Below are positions 8,696 through 17,454 of a DNA stretch of 64,000 nucleotides, piece by piece. Source of the DNA: Kangiellaceae bacterium (GTDB taxonomy: Bacteria > Pseudomonadota > Gammaproteobacteria > Enterobacterales > Kangiellaceae); NCBI GenBank assembly GCA_026196875.1, contig JAPHTP010000061.1, forward strand, positions 1 to 64,000, given 5' to 3'. Below the pieces are notes generated by a model. It was not told the origin of the DNA, did not search any database, and saw only the letters and a list, made by a program, of their open reading frames with translations. The translations under genes and the position numbers were made by a program. Position 1 is the first letter of the stretch; each line of letters opens with the position of its first letter.

Positions 8696-9196
8696 TTACT
8701 CTCGCATTAATTCTTTAATTTTTGCTTTGTATTTCTTTTCGTCGCCTGCCTTATAACCTGGATGGATATAACGCACATTCCCGTCACGATCAATAATCGC
8801 AGTGCTAGGCATAGCAGAAACGCTGTACAATTCACTCACTTTACTTTTCGGATCGTATAAAACAGGGAAGTCTACCGGCGTATCTTTGAGGTAATTGATC
8901 GCTTTTTCTGATTTCAAATCAACATTAACCCCTAAAACGGTAAACCCTAAAGCTTCATACTTTTTGTGTATGTCATCTAAAATAGGCATTTCCTGACGAC
9001 AAGGTCCACACCAGGAAGCCCAGAAATTAAGCAAAACTACCTGACCACGAAAATCAGATAAACGTACGTTTTCGCCACTACGGCTTTTTAACGTAAAGTC
9101 GGGTGCTGCAACTTTTTTAGACGCCATCGCATTTGCACCAACTAATAACATTGCGGAAGTTAAAACTGCCTTCAACCACTTACTATTTGCTTTCAT
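8696..9196 (-). CDS. TlpA-type periplasmic thioredoxin
   Basis: A 166-residue exported thiol-disulfide oxidoreductase. It has a cleavable signal peptide (about residues 1-25, ending NAMA), a thioredoxin fold with the active site WASWCGPC near residues 59-66, and a later cis-proline segment SAMPST. TlpA/ResA-type proteins reduce periplasmic disulfides, often for cytochrome maturation. The ATG has AAGGAAGAG upstream. It heads the TlpA-DUF4266-DUF3570 operon, and haem-binding proteins are encoded a few kilobases away, which fits a redox maturation role. Confidence 0.92.
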   Translation of the reverse strand: MKANSKWLKAVLTSAMLLVGANAMASKKVAAPDFTLKSRSGENVRLSDFRGQVVLLNFWASWCGPCRQEMPILDDIHKKYEALGFTVLGVNVDLKSEKAINYLKDTPVDFPVLYDPKSKVSELYSVSAMPSTAIIDRDGNVRYIHPGYKAGDEKKYKAKIKELMRE

Positions 9197-9242
9197 CTCT
9201 CTTCCTTATCTCAAAAATAATTCATTAAATTATAGCCTGATG

Positions 9243-9917
9243 CTAGAAAAATATTGTGAAACCGGTTGAGATTTCCAGATCTACTGCTGTTTTAGCGCTA
9301 CCGAGGAGTTCAATATCATAAAAATTATCTTTCAAGCCAAAATGCACAGAAAGCCAATCATTAAATAACACTTGATACCCTGCTCCGAGCGTAACAGTTG
9401 AGCGGTTATCTCCCGCAAACTCAGTGCTTCCAAGGCCAGTTAAAAAATAAAATGAACTGGTAAAAGCTAAATCCTTTCCTAAAAAGCCCTCTCCAGGTAA
9501 AACGTTAAATCCCAAAGCAATGTTGTAGTGCGTATATTCCCGCTGTTCATCAGTGAGTAATACAATATTCCCGCTTAGCCTTTCAAAACTACTCAATCCT
9601 GCTGTAGCGACTCCGTAGTTAAATGACACAAAAAAGTCCTCAGTAACATGGTAAGAAACCTGCAAACTTTTAATATCTGTCGAGCCAAAATCTTCAATAC
9701 TTATTACGCCATAATGAAGACCAACTTCCCAGTTTTCGGTATCGATAGCATCACGATCGATTTCGCGGCGTTCAACCTCGGGATCAAATATCTTAATGTT
9801 TGAAATACTCCCCTCTTCTTCTGGCTCGCTCTCAGCAGCATTAACCTGAAGTGCAATCGGAGATAAAAATAACGCCGCAAGAGACGTTAAAAATATACGC
9901 TGAATCCTATTTTCCAT
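9243..9917 (-). CDS. outer-membrane beta-barrel protein
   Basis: A 224-residue exported protein with a signal peptide ending VNAAE, an acidic linker, and about eight amphipathic strands ending in a terminal phenylalanine pair (GFTIFF). The pattern resembles the small 'outer membrane beta-barrel domain' family of proteobacteria. It overlaps the upstream SH3-barrel gene by 31 bp, and their C-terminal halves look related in strand pattern, so the pair may have arisen by duplication. Its substrate or partner is unknown. Confidence 0.75.
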   Translation of the reverse strand: MENRIQRIFLTSLAALFLSPIALQVNAAESEPEEEGSISNIKIFDPEVERREIDRDAIDTENWEVGLHYGVISIEDFGSTDIKSLQVSYHVTEDFFVSFNYGVATAGLSSFERLSGNIVLLTDEQREYTHYNIALGFNVLPGEGFLGKDLAFTSSFYFLTGLGSTEFAGDNRSTVTLGAGYQVLFNDWLSVHFGLKDNFYDIELLGSAKTAVDLEISTGFTIFF

Positions 9918-10648
9918 TCTTCAATTTCGTCGTTATCGTTTCTACTAGTTAAAATGGTATGCGAGTTATATTCTGCTCTCACAAAGAATTGTCGCGACAC
10001 ATATATTCGAACACCAACTCCAGCATGGAGCATTTCGTCTTCGCGATCTTCTGGCAATATGATCGTCGCATTTGGTTTTATCTTAATTTTACCTGCACCT
10101 ATTTTCGCATAAGGCGATACTCGCCATTCGGGAAAAGGTTGGTGCATTAAACTTACATTTGCAAACGTAATATCAGATACATTTCCCAGGGCCTGAGATA
10201 TTGATAGTTCAGCGGCAATATTCTCAGTCCAACTCCATCCACCATACAAAGTTGTAACGTCCGCTCCACCAAAGTCACCCGCCAATACCCCGGCTTCAAA
10301 ATTTCTTGCAATAAACCCTGCTTGATCAGGTTTCTGTATTTCGAAATTAGATCCATCGGGGTTCAAAGTTTTTTGCAATTGATCTTCGTGGACCCACCCC
10401 AGTTTTCCGCGCGGCGATTTAACTTTATACCACTCGGTCTTCTTTTTTATTAACGAAACCTTTTCGCCCTTTTCAACTACGTGAAACACAGGGTAACCAC
10501 GCCCAGGTCCGGTATGAAATTCGATAAAAGCTTCTGCTACTTCAACAATTTGATATTCGTCTTCAGCATTTGCTTTAGGCGTTTTTACTATCGCTGCGAC
10601 AAACAATCCCATCAAGATCAATCTCGCAGCACTTAAAATCTCGCTCAA
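9887..10648 (-). CDS. SH3-domain plus outer-membrane beta-barrel protein
   Basis: A 253-residue exported protein. A signal peptide (to about residue 28, KANAED) is followed by a bacterial SH3 domain (about 30-90; EFHTGPGRGYPVFHVVEKGEKV and a WVHEDQL end), then a beta-barrel half of about 150 residues ending in VYF. The SH3 module may bind peptidoglycan or a partner protein while the barrel sits in the outer membrane. It lies 43 bp downstream of the large CxxCH lipoprotein and overlaps the next barrel gene, so all three are probably one operon. Confidence 0.75.
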   Translation of the reverse strand: MSEILSAARLILMGLFVAAIVKTPKANAEDEYQIVEVAEAFIEFHTGPGRGYPVFHVVEKGEKVSLIKKKTEWYKVKSPRGKLGWVHEDQLQKTLNPDGSNFEIQKPDQAGFIARNFEAGVLAGDFGGADVTTLYGGWSWTENIAAELSISQALGNVSDITFANVSLMHQPFPEWRVSPYAKIGAGKIKIKPNATIILPEDREDEMLHAGVGVRIYVSRQFFVRAEYNSHTILTSRNDNDEIEEWKIGFSVYF

Positions 10649-10691
10649 TGTTTTTTATTCCCTGAATAAGATGGCTCTATTGAATAACAGA

Positions 10692-13361
10692 TTACTGTGG
10701 TACGTCAAAGGGATTATTGTAGTATTGACCACCAATATCCAGCCATTCCGCAATTATTTTCAATTCAGCAGGTGTTAACCAACCATTATGAGAGCCTCCA
10801 GCATCAAAGATTGAGAAAAATCTTTGATTTGCTAAGGCTGAGGCTACATTCATTGGCGCTCCTAACGGTACAGTAACCATAACTGGAATAGGATTACCGT
10901 CAGCGTCTAAGATCAAATTTCCATCAGCGTCTGTTTCGTATACCGGGTTTCCGTTTGCATCCAGTAAAGGAACTAATTGATCAATCAATGCACCGTTAAC
11001 TAATTCTTGAGCATTATCACCAAACATCAATTCTCGATAAGAAGTAACGTGCTCCGGTTCATCTGCAGATACACTGCCAACTAAGTCTAACTGAGCAAAA
11101 GGAACTTGCGTTTGACCCATAGCGTCAGTGTTACTGTGGCATGAAACACACGTATTGTCTTGTACCAAGTTGCCCATGCCATCCAGCACTTGGCGATCAA
11201 CTTCCCAAATAGGCTGAATATGTTCAACATAATTTATGGTGATGCGGCACTGACCGTTCCAACTACTAACACATCCAATTAAAGTGGGAACTGGAGAAGC
11301 AAGATCGGAATAAGAATATTCAAAAGAGACGTCAGGATTTCGAACCGAAGGATCAGTCCAGACGTCATCATACTTAATGTTAACCGACAAATCTTGATAT
11401 TCATTTAGGCGATTATAAACTTGCGCCATGGTTTCGCCTTGATCAGCAAATAAACTTGACACCGTGTTAGGAAACGGCGCTCCCGTCGTTGGGGCTCCGG
11501 AGTTCACTGAGTCAGCTTCGGCATTTAATCGACCATGAGGTAGAGTACTTGCATTTGTGTGGCACCCATTGCAGTGTTTAACCTCACCAGCCTTTACAGT
11601 CATCCAGTTGCGATGTCTTCCTCCAATCCTACGGCCATTTGTGTCTAACACGCTAATCGAAAACGCGATATCAGCAGGAACCTTAAACATAGCTGAACCA
11701 TCCGGCTCAACCGGCGCATATCCTATAATGTCTCTCATCAGCTCCGCTTGACTTCGTCCGAATGCCGTACCTTCTAAATCGACTAAATCTTCATCCGGCA
11801 TTGATACAGCCTTAACAATTCGAATAAACCTTGCGGGACGATCTGCCGCCAGAGCTTGAGCCGGATCAGCTGTTGCAGCTATGCCAAGCGGGCTCAAATC
11901 AACGCCATCAAAATCGTAAACACTTCTGATATGCACTACACCAACATTCTCAGTAACTAACTGTTGAATTGCTTGATTTGTTGTCAATTCAGAGTTCACA
12001 TAAATTGCTGGTAATTCTCTTGGCCCCATTGCAACCACTTCGTGCGCAACTTCTCCCTCAACCGGAGTTACAATCGGTAACTGCGTCCCGTCTGCGGGGT
12101 TATAAATCCATATGCCATAAAGGGGTTGTGCTTCAGTAGCCCCGGGGGCAGCGAGCCCTTCTTCTGTACAAGGGACGATCACCGGATTATCGTTTGCATC
12201 CACAGAATCTAATCGACATTGAGTCCAGCTAATTAAAGCTCTCTGCGAGCCATCATACAGCGGATAAACACTGGCAAATCGTCCACCGCTCGAAGGCTCA
12301 TCGTCGGTACGAACATCAAAAGGAGTAGCCGAAACCTGTCCCGGACCAGCAGCCCCGGTAGCAGGAATTGTAGTCTGATTAACGTCGATGAAGTTTTCCC
12401 AATCAATGTAGATTAGTTCACCACCCAGGCTAATTGAATTATCCTGTTGGGCCTTGACAATTAAACGACCGTCTTCTGCTTGGCGGGCCCCCACAAATTC
12501 AATTGTCGAACCATCGCTTCCAGTATCATGACTTTCCATTCCATAAAGAATTTCTAAACCCGAGCCGTCCTGATTAATTTGATATAGGTTAATTGCATCT
12601 CGCCCATAGTTATCCCATCGGCTAAATACGACTTTGCCATTAGTTAATACAGTAGGATCTGTATCATGGCTTTGGTTAAATGTGAGCTGATTTATTTCTG
12701 TGCCATCATCGTTCATGACATGCAATGATAATGCTTCAACATTTCTATCTTCTTCAAAAGCTGCAAATTGGGGTTTACCTTCATCTAGCAAAATGGCCTT
12801 TGCTGATCTTTGTCTGGTAGAAGCAAAAACTATTTTTCCATCAGGTAAGTAAGCAGGTGCAACATCATCACCGTCTTCAGCGGTAATATCCGATTCAATA
12901 ATTCTTCTTAAAGTCGCAGTTGTTCTATCGTACTCCCATATATTCCAGGTAGGTTGCTCGTCTTCGTCAGCGCCTTCAATTTCGGCCGCACGCATGGCAA
13001 AAACCAATTTGGTTCCGTCATAAGAAACCTCCAAATCCTTAACGTCATAAAGAGCATCTTGCTCAAAAACCCCCTCAGTAAGGTTAGTTTCAGCTGCACT
13101 TGGTGAGGCCCTGTCTCTTAGGAATAGTTGCGCACCAGGGTTAAATTCGATTGGTTCTCTCAGATCTAAGGCAACTCGCTGCGTTCCTCCATTGCCATCA
13201 TCCATAACTGGAATAGGTCTTTTAACATAAGCGATAGGAAAATCGACAACAACCGGGTCGGGATCTTGCCCACTTTGTTCTATAGAAGTGCCATCTTCAG
13301 AACATCCAGCAATTACAGCTAGGCCGAATATAAGCGTAAAATGTCTTTTTAGCAGATTCAT
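10692..13361 (-). CDS. large lipoprotein with beta-propeller-like repeats and two CxxCH motifs
   Basis: An 889-residue exported lipoprotein (lipobox IAGC, Cys20). The N-terminal 450 residues carry PD40/TolB-like repeats such as LEVSYDGTKLVFA, APAYLPDGKIVFASTR and DPTVLTNGKVVFSRW. The C-terminal part has CNGCH near residue 597 and CVSCH near residue 737, which should bind two c-type haems if the maturation machinery acts on them. The architecture resembles proteins annotated as containing a hydrazine synthase alpha-subunit middle domain; similarity to that enzyme would not imply its activity. GGGAG lies six bases before the ATG. It heads a minus-strand operon with the barrel genes. Confidence 0.78.
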   Translation of the reverse strand: MNLLKRHFTLIFGLAVIAGCSEDGTSIEQSGQDPDPVVVDFPIAYVKRPIPVMDDGNGGTQRVALDLREPIEFNPGAQLFLRDRASPSAAETNLTEGVFEQDALYDVKDLEVSYDGTKLVFAMRAAEIEGADEDEQPTWNIWEYDRTTATLRRIIESDITAEDGDDVAPAYLPDGKIVFASTRQRSAKAILLDEGKPQFAAFEEDRNVEALSLHVMNDDGTEINQLTFNQSHDTDPTVLTNGKVVFSRWDNYGRDAINLYQINQDGSGLEILYGMESHDTGSDGSTIEFVGARQAEDGRLIVKAQQDNSISLGGELIYIDWENFIDVNQTTIPATGAAGPGQVSATPFDVRTDDEPSSGGRFASVYPLYDGSQRALISWTQCRLDSVDANDNPVIVPCTEEGLAAPGATEAQPLYGIWIYNPADGTQLPIVTPVEGEVAHEVVAMGPRELPAIYVNSELTTNQAIQQLVTENVGVVHIRSVYDFDGVDLSPLGIAATADPAQALAADRPARFIRIVKAVSMPDEDLVDLEGTAFGRSQAELMRDIIGYAPVEPDGSAMFKVPADIAFSISVLDTNGRRIGGRHRNWMTVKAGEVKHCNGCHTNASTLPHGRLNAEADSVNSGAPTTGAPFPNTVSSLFADQGETMAQVYNRLNEYQDLSVNIKYDDVWTDPSVRNPDVSFEYSYSDLASPVPTLIGCVSSWNGQCRITINYVEHIQPIWEVDRQVLDGMGNLVQDNTCVSCHSNTDAMGQTQVPFAQLDLVGSVSADEPEHVTSYRELMFGDNAQELVNGALIDQLVPLLDANGNPVYETDADGNLILDADGNPIPVMVTVPLGAPMNVASALANQRFFSIFDAGGSHNGWLTPAELKIIAEWLDIGGQYYNNPFDVPQ

Positions 13362-13700
13362 TTGTACTCCCTACCTTAGGGTAGCCAGAAGTTTCATTAA
13401 ATAGATTAGCAAATACTATCTCAATATACCGCTCTGGAATGCTGGAATTCAGCGATCTTGGCAAAATTAGCAGGCAAACGATAGCTGGCAATTGAATGAA
13501 AGGCGTATATCTCCCATTGGACGGTATTATGCCAATGTGTCGTGTTGATTTCTGTGCAGACATTCACGAAAAACGAGATAAAATTTAGCTACACTAAATA
13601 GTCCCTAGTGGAGCGTTTTCTCTATGCAAAGGTACATTGAAGAGGGATATTGCCTTTGCAACTGAATGAGCAAACCTTAGAAAAAATACAGGTAACGACA
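13362..13700. promoter_or_regulatory. divergent intergenic region of the CxxCH gene cluster
   Basis: This 339-bp gap separates two divergent operons that both encode CxxCH proteins, so a shared control region is likely. A small inverted repeat, ATTTAG-N5-CTAAAT, lies at about 13586-13602 and could be an operator. I could not assign a confident -35/-10 pair. The open frames seen here are short and lack ribosome binding sites. Confidence 0.4.
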
Positions 13701-14936
13701 ATGAAAATAAGCGTTTCGAATGCGCAGCAGAATTACAAACGCGTAACTCTCTGCACGCTGCTCGCGGGGCTCACCACCCTGGCAAGCTTTACAGCGATTG
13801 CAGGCCCGAGGGAACAGGCTAAAAGAATACACGATCGACTGGCTGGAATACCGCCAACAGAGACTGTTTTAGATGCGATGGAAGCAGATATAGTTGCAAA
13901 TGATGCCATTGGTGCAGCATACACAGCAATGAACAATGATGCCTTTTATAGTGTCACTCTAAAAAACTGGGTGACTCCCTGGACTAACGAACCGCAAACC
14001 GTATTTGCACCGCTGAATGACTATACAGCAACAGTCATCGGCATTATTAGAGACGATGTAGACATTCGTCAAATGCTATACGGCGATATAATCTACGTTG
14101 GACAAGGTCAAGGCTTACCAGCCTATTCCGCATCTAATAACGACCACTATGAACAAATGGAGCTTCAAGCAATGCCGCTCGGAACGGTTCTGCAACAGCA
14201 GACTCAATCTTCTGTTACTGGCCTTGAAGCTGCAGCCACCGCGGGTATCTTAACAACTCGCCAATCTGCCAAGGCATTTTTAATTGACGGAACCAATCGT
14301 GCTCATTTTCGCTTCACGATGATAAACCACATGTGTGGTGATTTAGAGCCTCTAAAAGACATTGAGCGTGCCGCTGATCGCATCCGCCAAGATGTATCAC
14401 GCAGCCCCGGCGGTGATAGCAGAATATATAGAAACTCTTGCTACGGTTGCCATGCAGGAATGGATCCTTTAATCGGGTCATTCGCCTATTACGATTATGA
14501 ATATGACGTTGATAGCGACCCTGAAGGGGAAAACGGTAGATTAGTTTACAACACTTCCGGTCAAACCGATCCAGACACTGGCACACGTGTTAAGTCAAAG
14601 TACCACAACAACAAATTCAACTTCCCTCCAGGTTACATCACTGTCGATGACAGTTGGACTAACTACTGGCGCAAGGGACCTAACCAATTAATCGGCTGGG
14701 ATCAAACGCTTCCGGGCAATGGTAACGGTGCCAAATCAATGGGCCAAGAAATCTCCCATAGTGAGCGTTTCGCCAAATGCCAAGTTGAGAAAGTATTCGA
14801 AAATGTGTGCTTACGACAACCACAAGATCAAAGTGACCGCGATCAGATTACGACCATGATCACTTCATTAAGAAATAACGGATATCAGCTTAAGCGCACT
14901 TTTGCTGAATCTGCAGTTTACTGTATGGGAGAATAA
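13701..14936 (+). CDS. exported protein with one CxxCH haem motif
   Basis: A 411-residue protein of unknown function. The N-terminus has a signal peptide (TLCTLLAGLTTLASFTAIAG), and a single CYGCH motif sits near residue 248, followed by MDP, so one c-type haem is likely. The central region is mostly helical. I start at the ATG at 13701 (MKISVSN), because the longer frame from 13650 adds 17 residues that look unlike a signal peptide. Its TAATG-type junction overlaps the next gene, marking a three-gene operon with the LamG-like lipoprotein and the Tat protein. Confidence 0.75.
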   Translation: MKISVSNAQQNYKRVTLCTLLAGLTTLASFTAIAGPREQAKRIHDRLAGIPPTETVLDAMEADIVANDAIGAAYTAMNNDAFYSVTLKNWVTPWTNEPQTVFAPLNDYTATVIGIIRDDVDIRQMLYGDIIYVGQGQGLPAYSASNNDHYEQMELQAMPLGTVLQQQTQSSVTGLEAAATAGILTTRQSAKAFLIDGTNRAHFRFTMINHMCGDLEPLKDIERAADRIRQDVSRSPGGDSRIYRNSCYGCHAGMDPLIGSFAYYDYEYDVDSDPEGENGRLVYNTSGQTDPDTGTRVKSKYHNNKFNFPPGYITVDDSWTNYWRKGPNQLIGWDQTLPGNGNGAKSMGQEISHSERFAKCQVEKVFENVCLRQPQDQSDRDQITTMITSLRNNGYQLKRTFAESAVYCMGE

Positions 14937-17440
14937 TGATGCAGAATATTAATCAAGATATCTCCCCTAAGTTAAAGACGTTTTTCTCAAGGCTCACTAT
15001 CACAGCAGGATTAGCTTTAGCTATCGCGGCTTGTTCTGGAGGGGGCGCAGACGTAGAAGAAAACCCGATTGTAGAGCAACCACCAGAGTCTAACTATAGT
15101 GGACCAGCCCCCCAAACTGACGATGTTCAGGCGTTTAAACTGGCAGTGTGGGATAACCTATATCAGACTAATCGCTGCGGCGCATGTCATGGCTCGGGAC
15201 AAGCACCAGAGTTTGTCAATTTGGCCGACATCAATGTTGCTTATGATGCTGCTAAGACAATTTCTAATTTGGAAAGACCTTCTGAATCTCGAATGGTAAC
15301 TAAAGTAGCGGGCGGTCATAATTGCTGGTTGTCCAGTGATTCAGCCTGTGCGGATACCATCACTAGTTACATAACAAACTGGGCGGGAGATGCGGCTGGT
15401 GGCAATACCGAAATAGAGCTAACACCACCACCTATTCGCGATCCCGGTGATACTCGTTCCTTCCCTGAAACGCCGGATTTATTCGCAACCACAGTTTATC
15501 CATTACTGGATCAATACTGCTCAGGTTGCCACGATGATTCTTCAGCGAATCCAATTTCGCCATTTTTCGCCAATGGTAATATCAACGACAATCCGAATGA
15601 AGGCTTAGATTCAGCTTACGCTGCCGCTCAAGCGCGTATTGATTTGGACACACCGGCAAATTCGCGTTTTGTTGAAAGACTTAGACACGAATTCCATAAC
15701 TGCTGGAGCGACTGTCAAACAAATGCTGATGAGATGGAAACCGCGATCACTGCGTTTAGGGATCAGATCCCGCTGACCCAAATCGATCCTAGTCTACTTA
15801 TCAGCAAATCTTTATTCCTGACTGATGGTATTGTCGCAAGCGGCGGTGGCCGGGTTGATAACCACGTTGTCGCAATGTGGAACTTTAAAACAGGCACAGG
15901 TGATACCGCATTTGATACCAGTGGTATTGAACCAGCGATGAACTTAACCTTACAAGGCTCATATAGCTGGGTCGGCGGTTGGGGTATCCAACTTGTTACG
16001 GGCAGAGCCCAAGCCTCGACCAATACGAGTAAAAAGCTACATGATGAAATTACGTCAACTGGCGAATACTCGATCGAAGCATGGATATCTCCAGCTAACG
16101 TTACCCAGGAAGGGCCTGCGGTCGCAGTTGGCTATACGGCAAGTACGACCCAACGTAACTTCACCTTAGGTCAGACATTGTATAACTATGAATTCAATAA
16201 TCGTTCAAGTGAGACAGACGAAAACGGTGGGCCATCAATCTCTACTCCAAACGCGGATGAAGTCGTTCAAACTGCGTTGCAACACGTTGTCGCAACATTC
16301 TCGCCGACGGAAGGACGTAAGCTTTATGTTAATGGTGAACTTGTAGCTGAAGAACAAACCGGCGGAACGCTTAACGAATGGAACGATACTTATGCATTTA
16401 TCTTAGGTTCAGAGGCTGATGGTGATAACCAATGGGCTGGAACTTATAGAATGGTTGCCATTCATAAACGCGCTCTAACTATGGAACAGGTTGTTCAGAA
16501 CTTTGATGTCGGCGTTGGTGAAAAATTCTTTATGCTGTTTAGTATTTCTCATCTTATTAACATGGACGATGCATATATCGTTTATGAAGTGAGTCAGTTT
16601 GATAGCTTTGGTTACTTATTTGATAAACCTTTCTTTATCAGCTTGAATGACCAAAATGTGCCTGACAATATCGATTTAGAGAAAATACGCGTTGCCGTTA
16701 ATGGTAAAGAAGTTAAGAATGGCCAAGCTTATAAAAACTTGACTATGACTCTTAATTCGACGGATTACACACCTGCTGCTGGTCAAACTATTTCTCGGTT
16801 AGGCACCATTATTGGCTTAGAAAAAGGACCAACCGCTGATGAATTTTTCTTAACTTTTGAGAAAATTGCGGATGCCGAAAATCCTTTTGTTGAGCCGCCG
16901 GCACCTACCCCTGCAACACCAGTAGATTTACCTGCACAGCCAGAAATTGGCGTAAGGGATTTCTATGAAGTTCATGCAACCATGTCAAAGGCAACGGGAA
17001 TTAGTATGGCGCAATCAGATGTTGCAGCGATTTATGAGCGAGTTAAGCAACAATTGCCAACCTTAACAAATATCGAGTTCTTTACCTCCGCTCACCAAAT
17101 GGGTGTAACTCAACTAGCTATTGAATACTGTAATGTATTGGTAGAAGACACCAGCGCAAGGGCTAACTACTGGCCAGGATTTAGCTTCAGCGATCCGGCG
17201 AATACATCGCTAGATTCTCAAGCAGAGAAAGACTCAGTATTAGATCCGCTGTTAACCAATATTCTTGGCACAAACTTAGCGTCTCAACCGACTAACAGCG
17301 AGTTTAAAGATGAACTATCTGCCTTGACAGATACTTTGATCGCTTGCGGCGGCGGAACATGTCCTAATGGACGAACTGAAACTGTCGTTAAGGCAGTATG
17401 CGCAGCCGGTCTGGGTAGCGCAGCAATGTTAGTGCAATAA
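14936..17440 (+). CDS. lipoprotein with two CxxCH domains and a LamG-like domain
   Basis: An 834-residue lipoprotein (Cys33 in AIAAC). It has two cytochrome-like segments: CGACH near residue 81, then HNCW about 45 residues later, and CSGCH near residue 195, then HNCW about 55 residues later. A concanavalin/LamG-like region follows (about 310-525; EYSIEAWISP, HVVATFSPTEGRKLYVNGELV), then a long C-terminal domain. It overlaps both neighbours by a base or so and is presumably translationally coupled. A role in binding a carbohydrate or surface ligand plus electron transfer is inference. Confidence 0.78.
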   Translation: MMQNINQDISPKLKTFFSRLTITAGLALAIAACSGGGADVEENPIVEQPPESNYSGPAPQTDDVQAFKLAVWDNLYQTNRCGACHGSGQAPEFVNLADINVAYDAAKTISNLERPSESRMVTKVAGGHNCWLSSDSACADTITSYITNWAGDAAGGNTEIELTPPPIRDPGDTRSFPETPDLFATTVYPLLDQYCSGCHDDSSANPISPFFANGNINDNPNEGLDSAYAAAQARIDLDTPANSRFVERLRHEFHNCWSDCQTNADEMETAITAFRDQIPLTQIDPSLLISKSLFLTDGIVASGGGRVDNHVVAMWNFKTGTGDTAFDTSGIEPAMNLTLQGSYSWVGGWGIQLVTGRAQASTNTSKKLHDEITSTGEYSIEAWISPANVTQEGPAVAVGYTASTTQRNFTLGQTLYNYEFNNRSSETDENGGPSISTPNADEVVQTALQHVVATFSPTEGRKLYVNGELVAEEQTGGTLNEWNDTYAFILGSEADGDNQWAGTYRMVAIHKRALTMEQVVQNFDVGVGEKFFMLFSISHLINMDDAYIVYEVSQFDSFGYLFDKPFFISLNDQNVPDNIDLEKIRVAVNGKEVKNGQAYKNLTMTLNSTDYTPAAGQTISRLGTIIGLEKGPTADEFFLTFEKIADAENPFVEPPAPTPATPVDLPAQPEIGVRDFYEVHATMSKATGISMAQSDVAAIYERVKQQLPTLTNIEFFTSAHQMGVTQLAIEYCNVLVEDTSARANYWPGFSFSDPANTSLDSQAEKDSVLDPLLTNILGTNLASQPTNSEFKDELSALTDTLIACGGGTCPNGRTETVVKAVCAAGLGSAAMLVQ

Positions 17441-17454
17441 TGGAGCGTAGAGTA

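Noticed and set aside
13297-13563. 88-codon minus-strand frame spanning the start of the haem lipoprotein gene
   Set aside because: Overlaps the lipoprotein start and lacks a ribosome binding site or recognisable domain.
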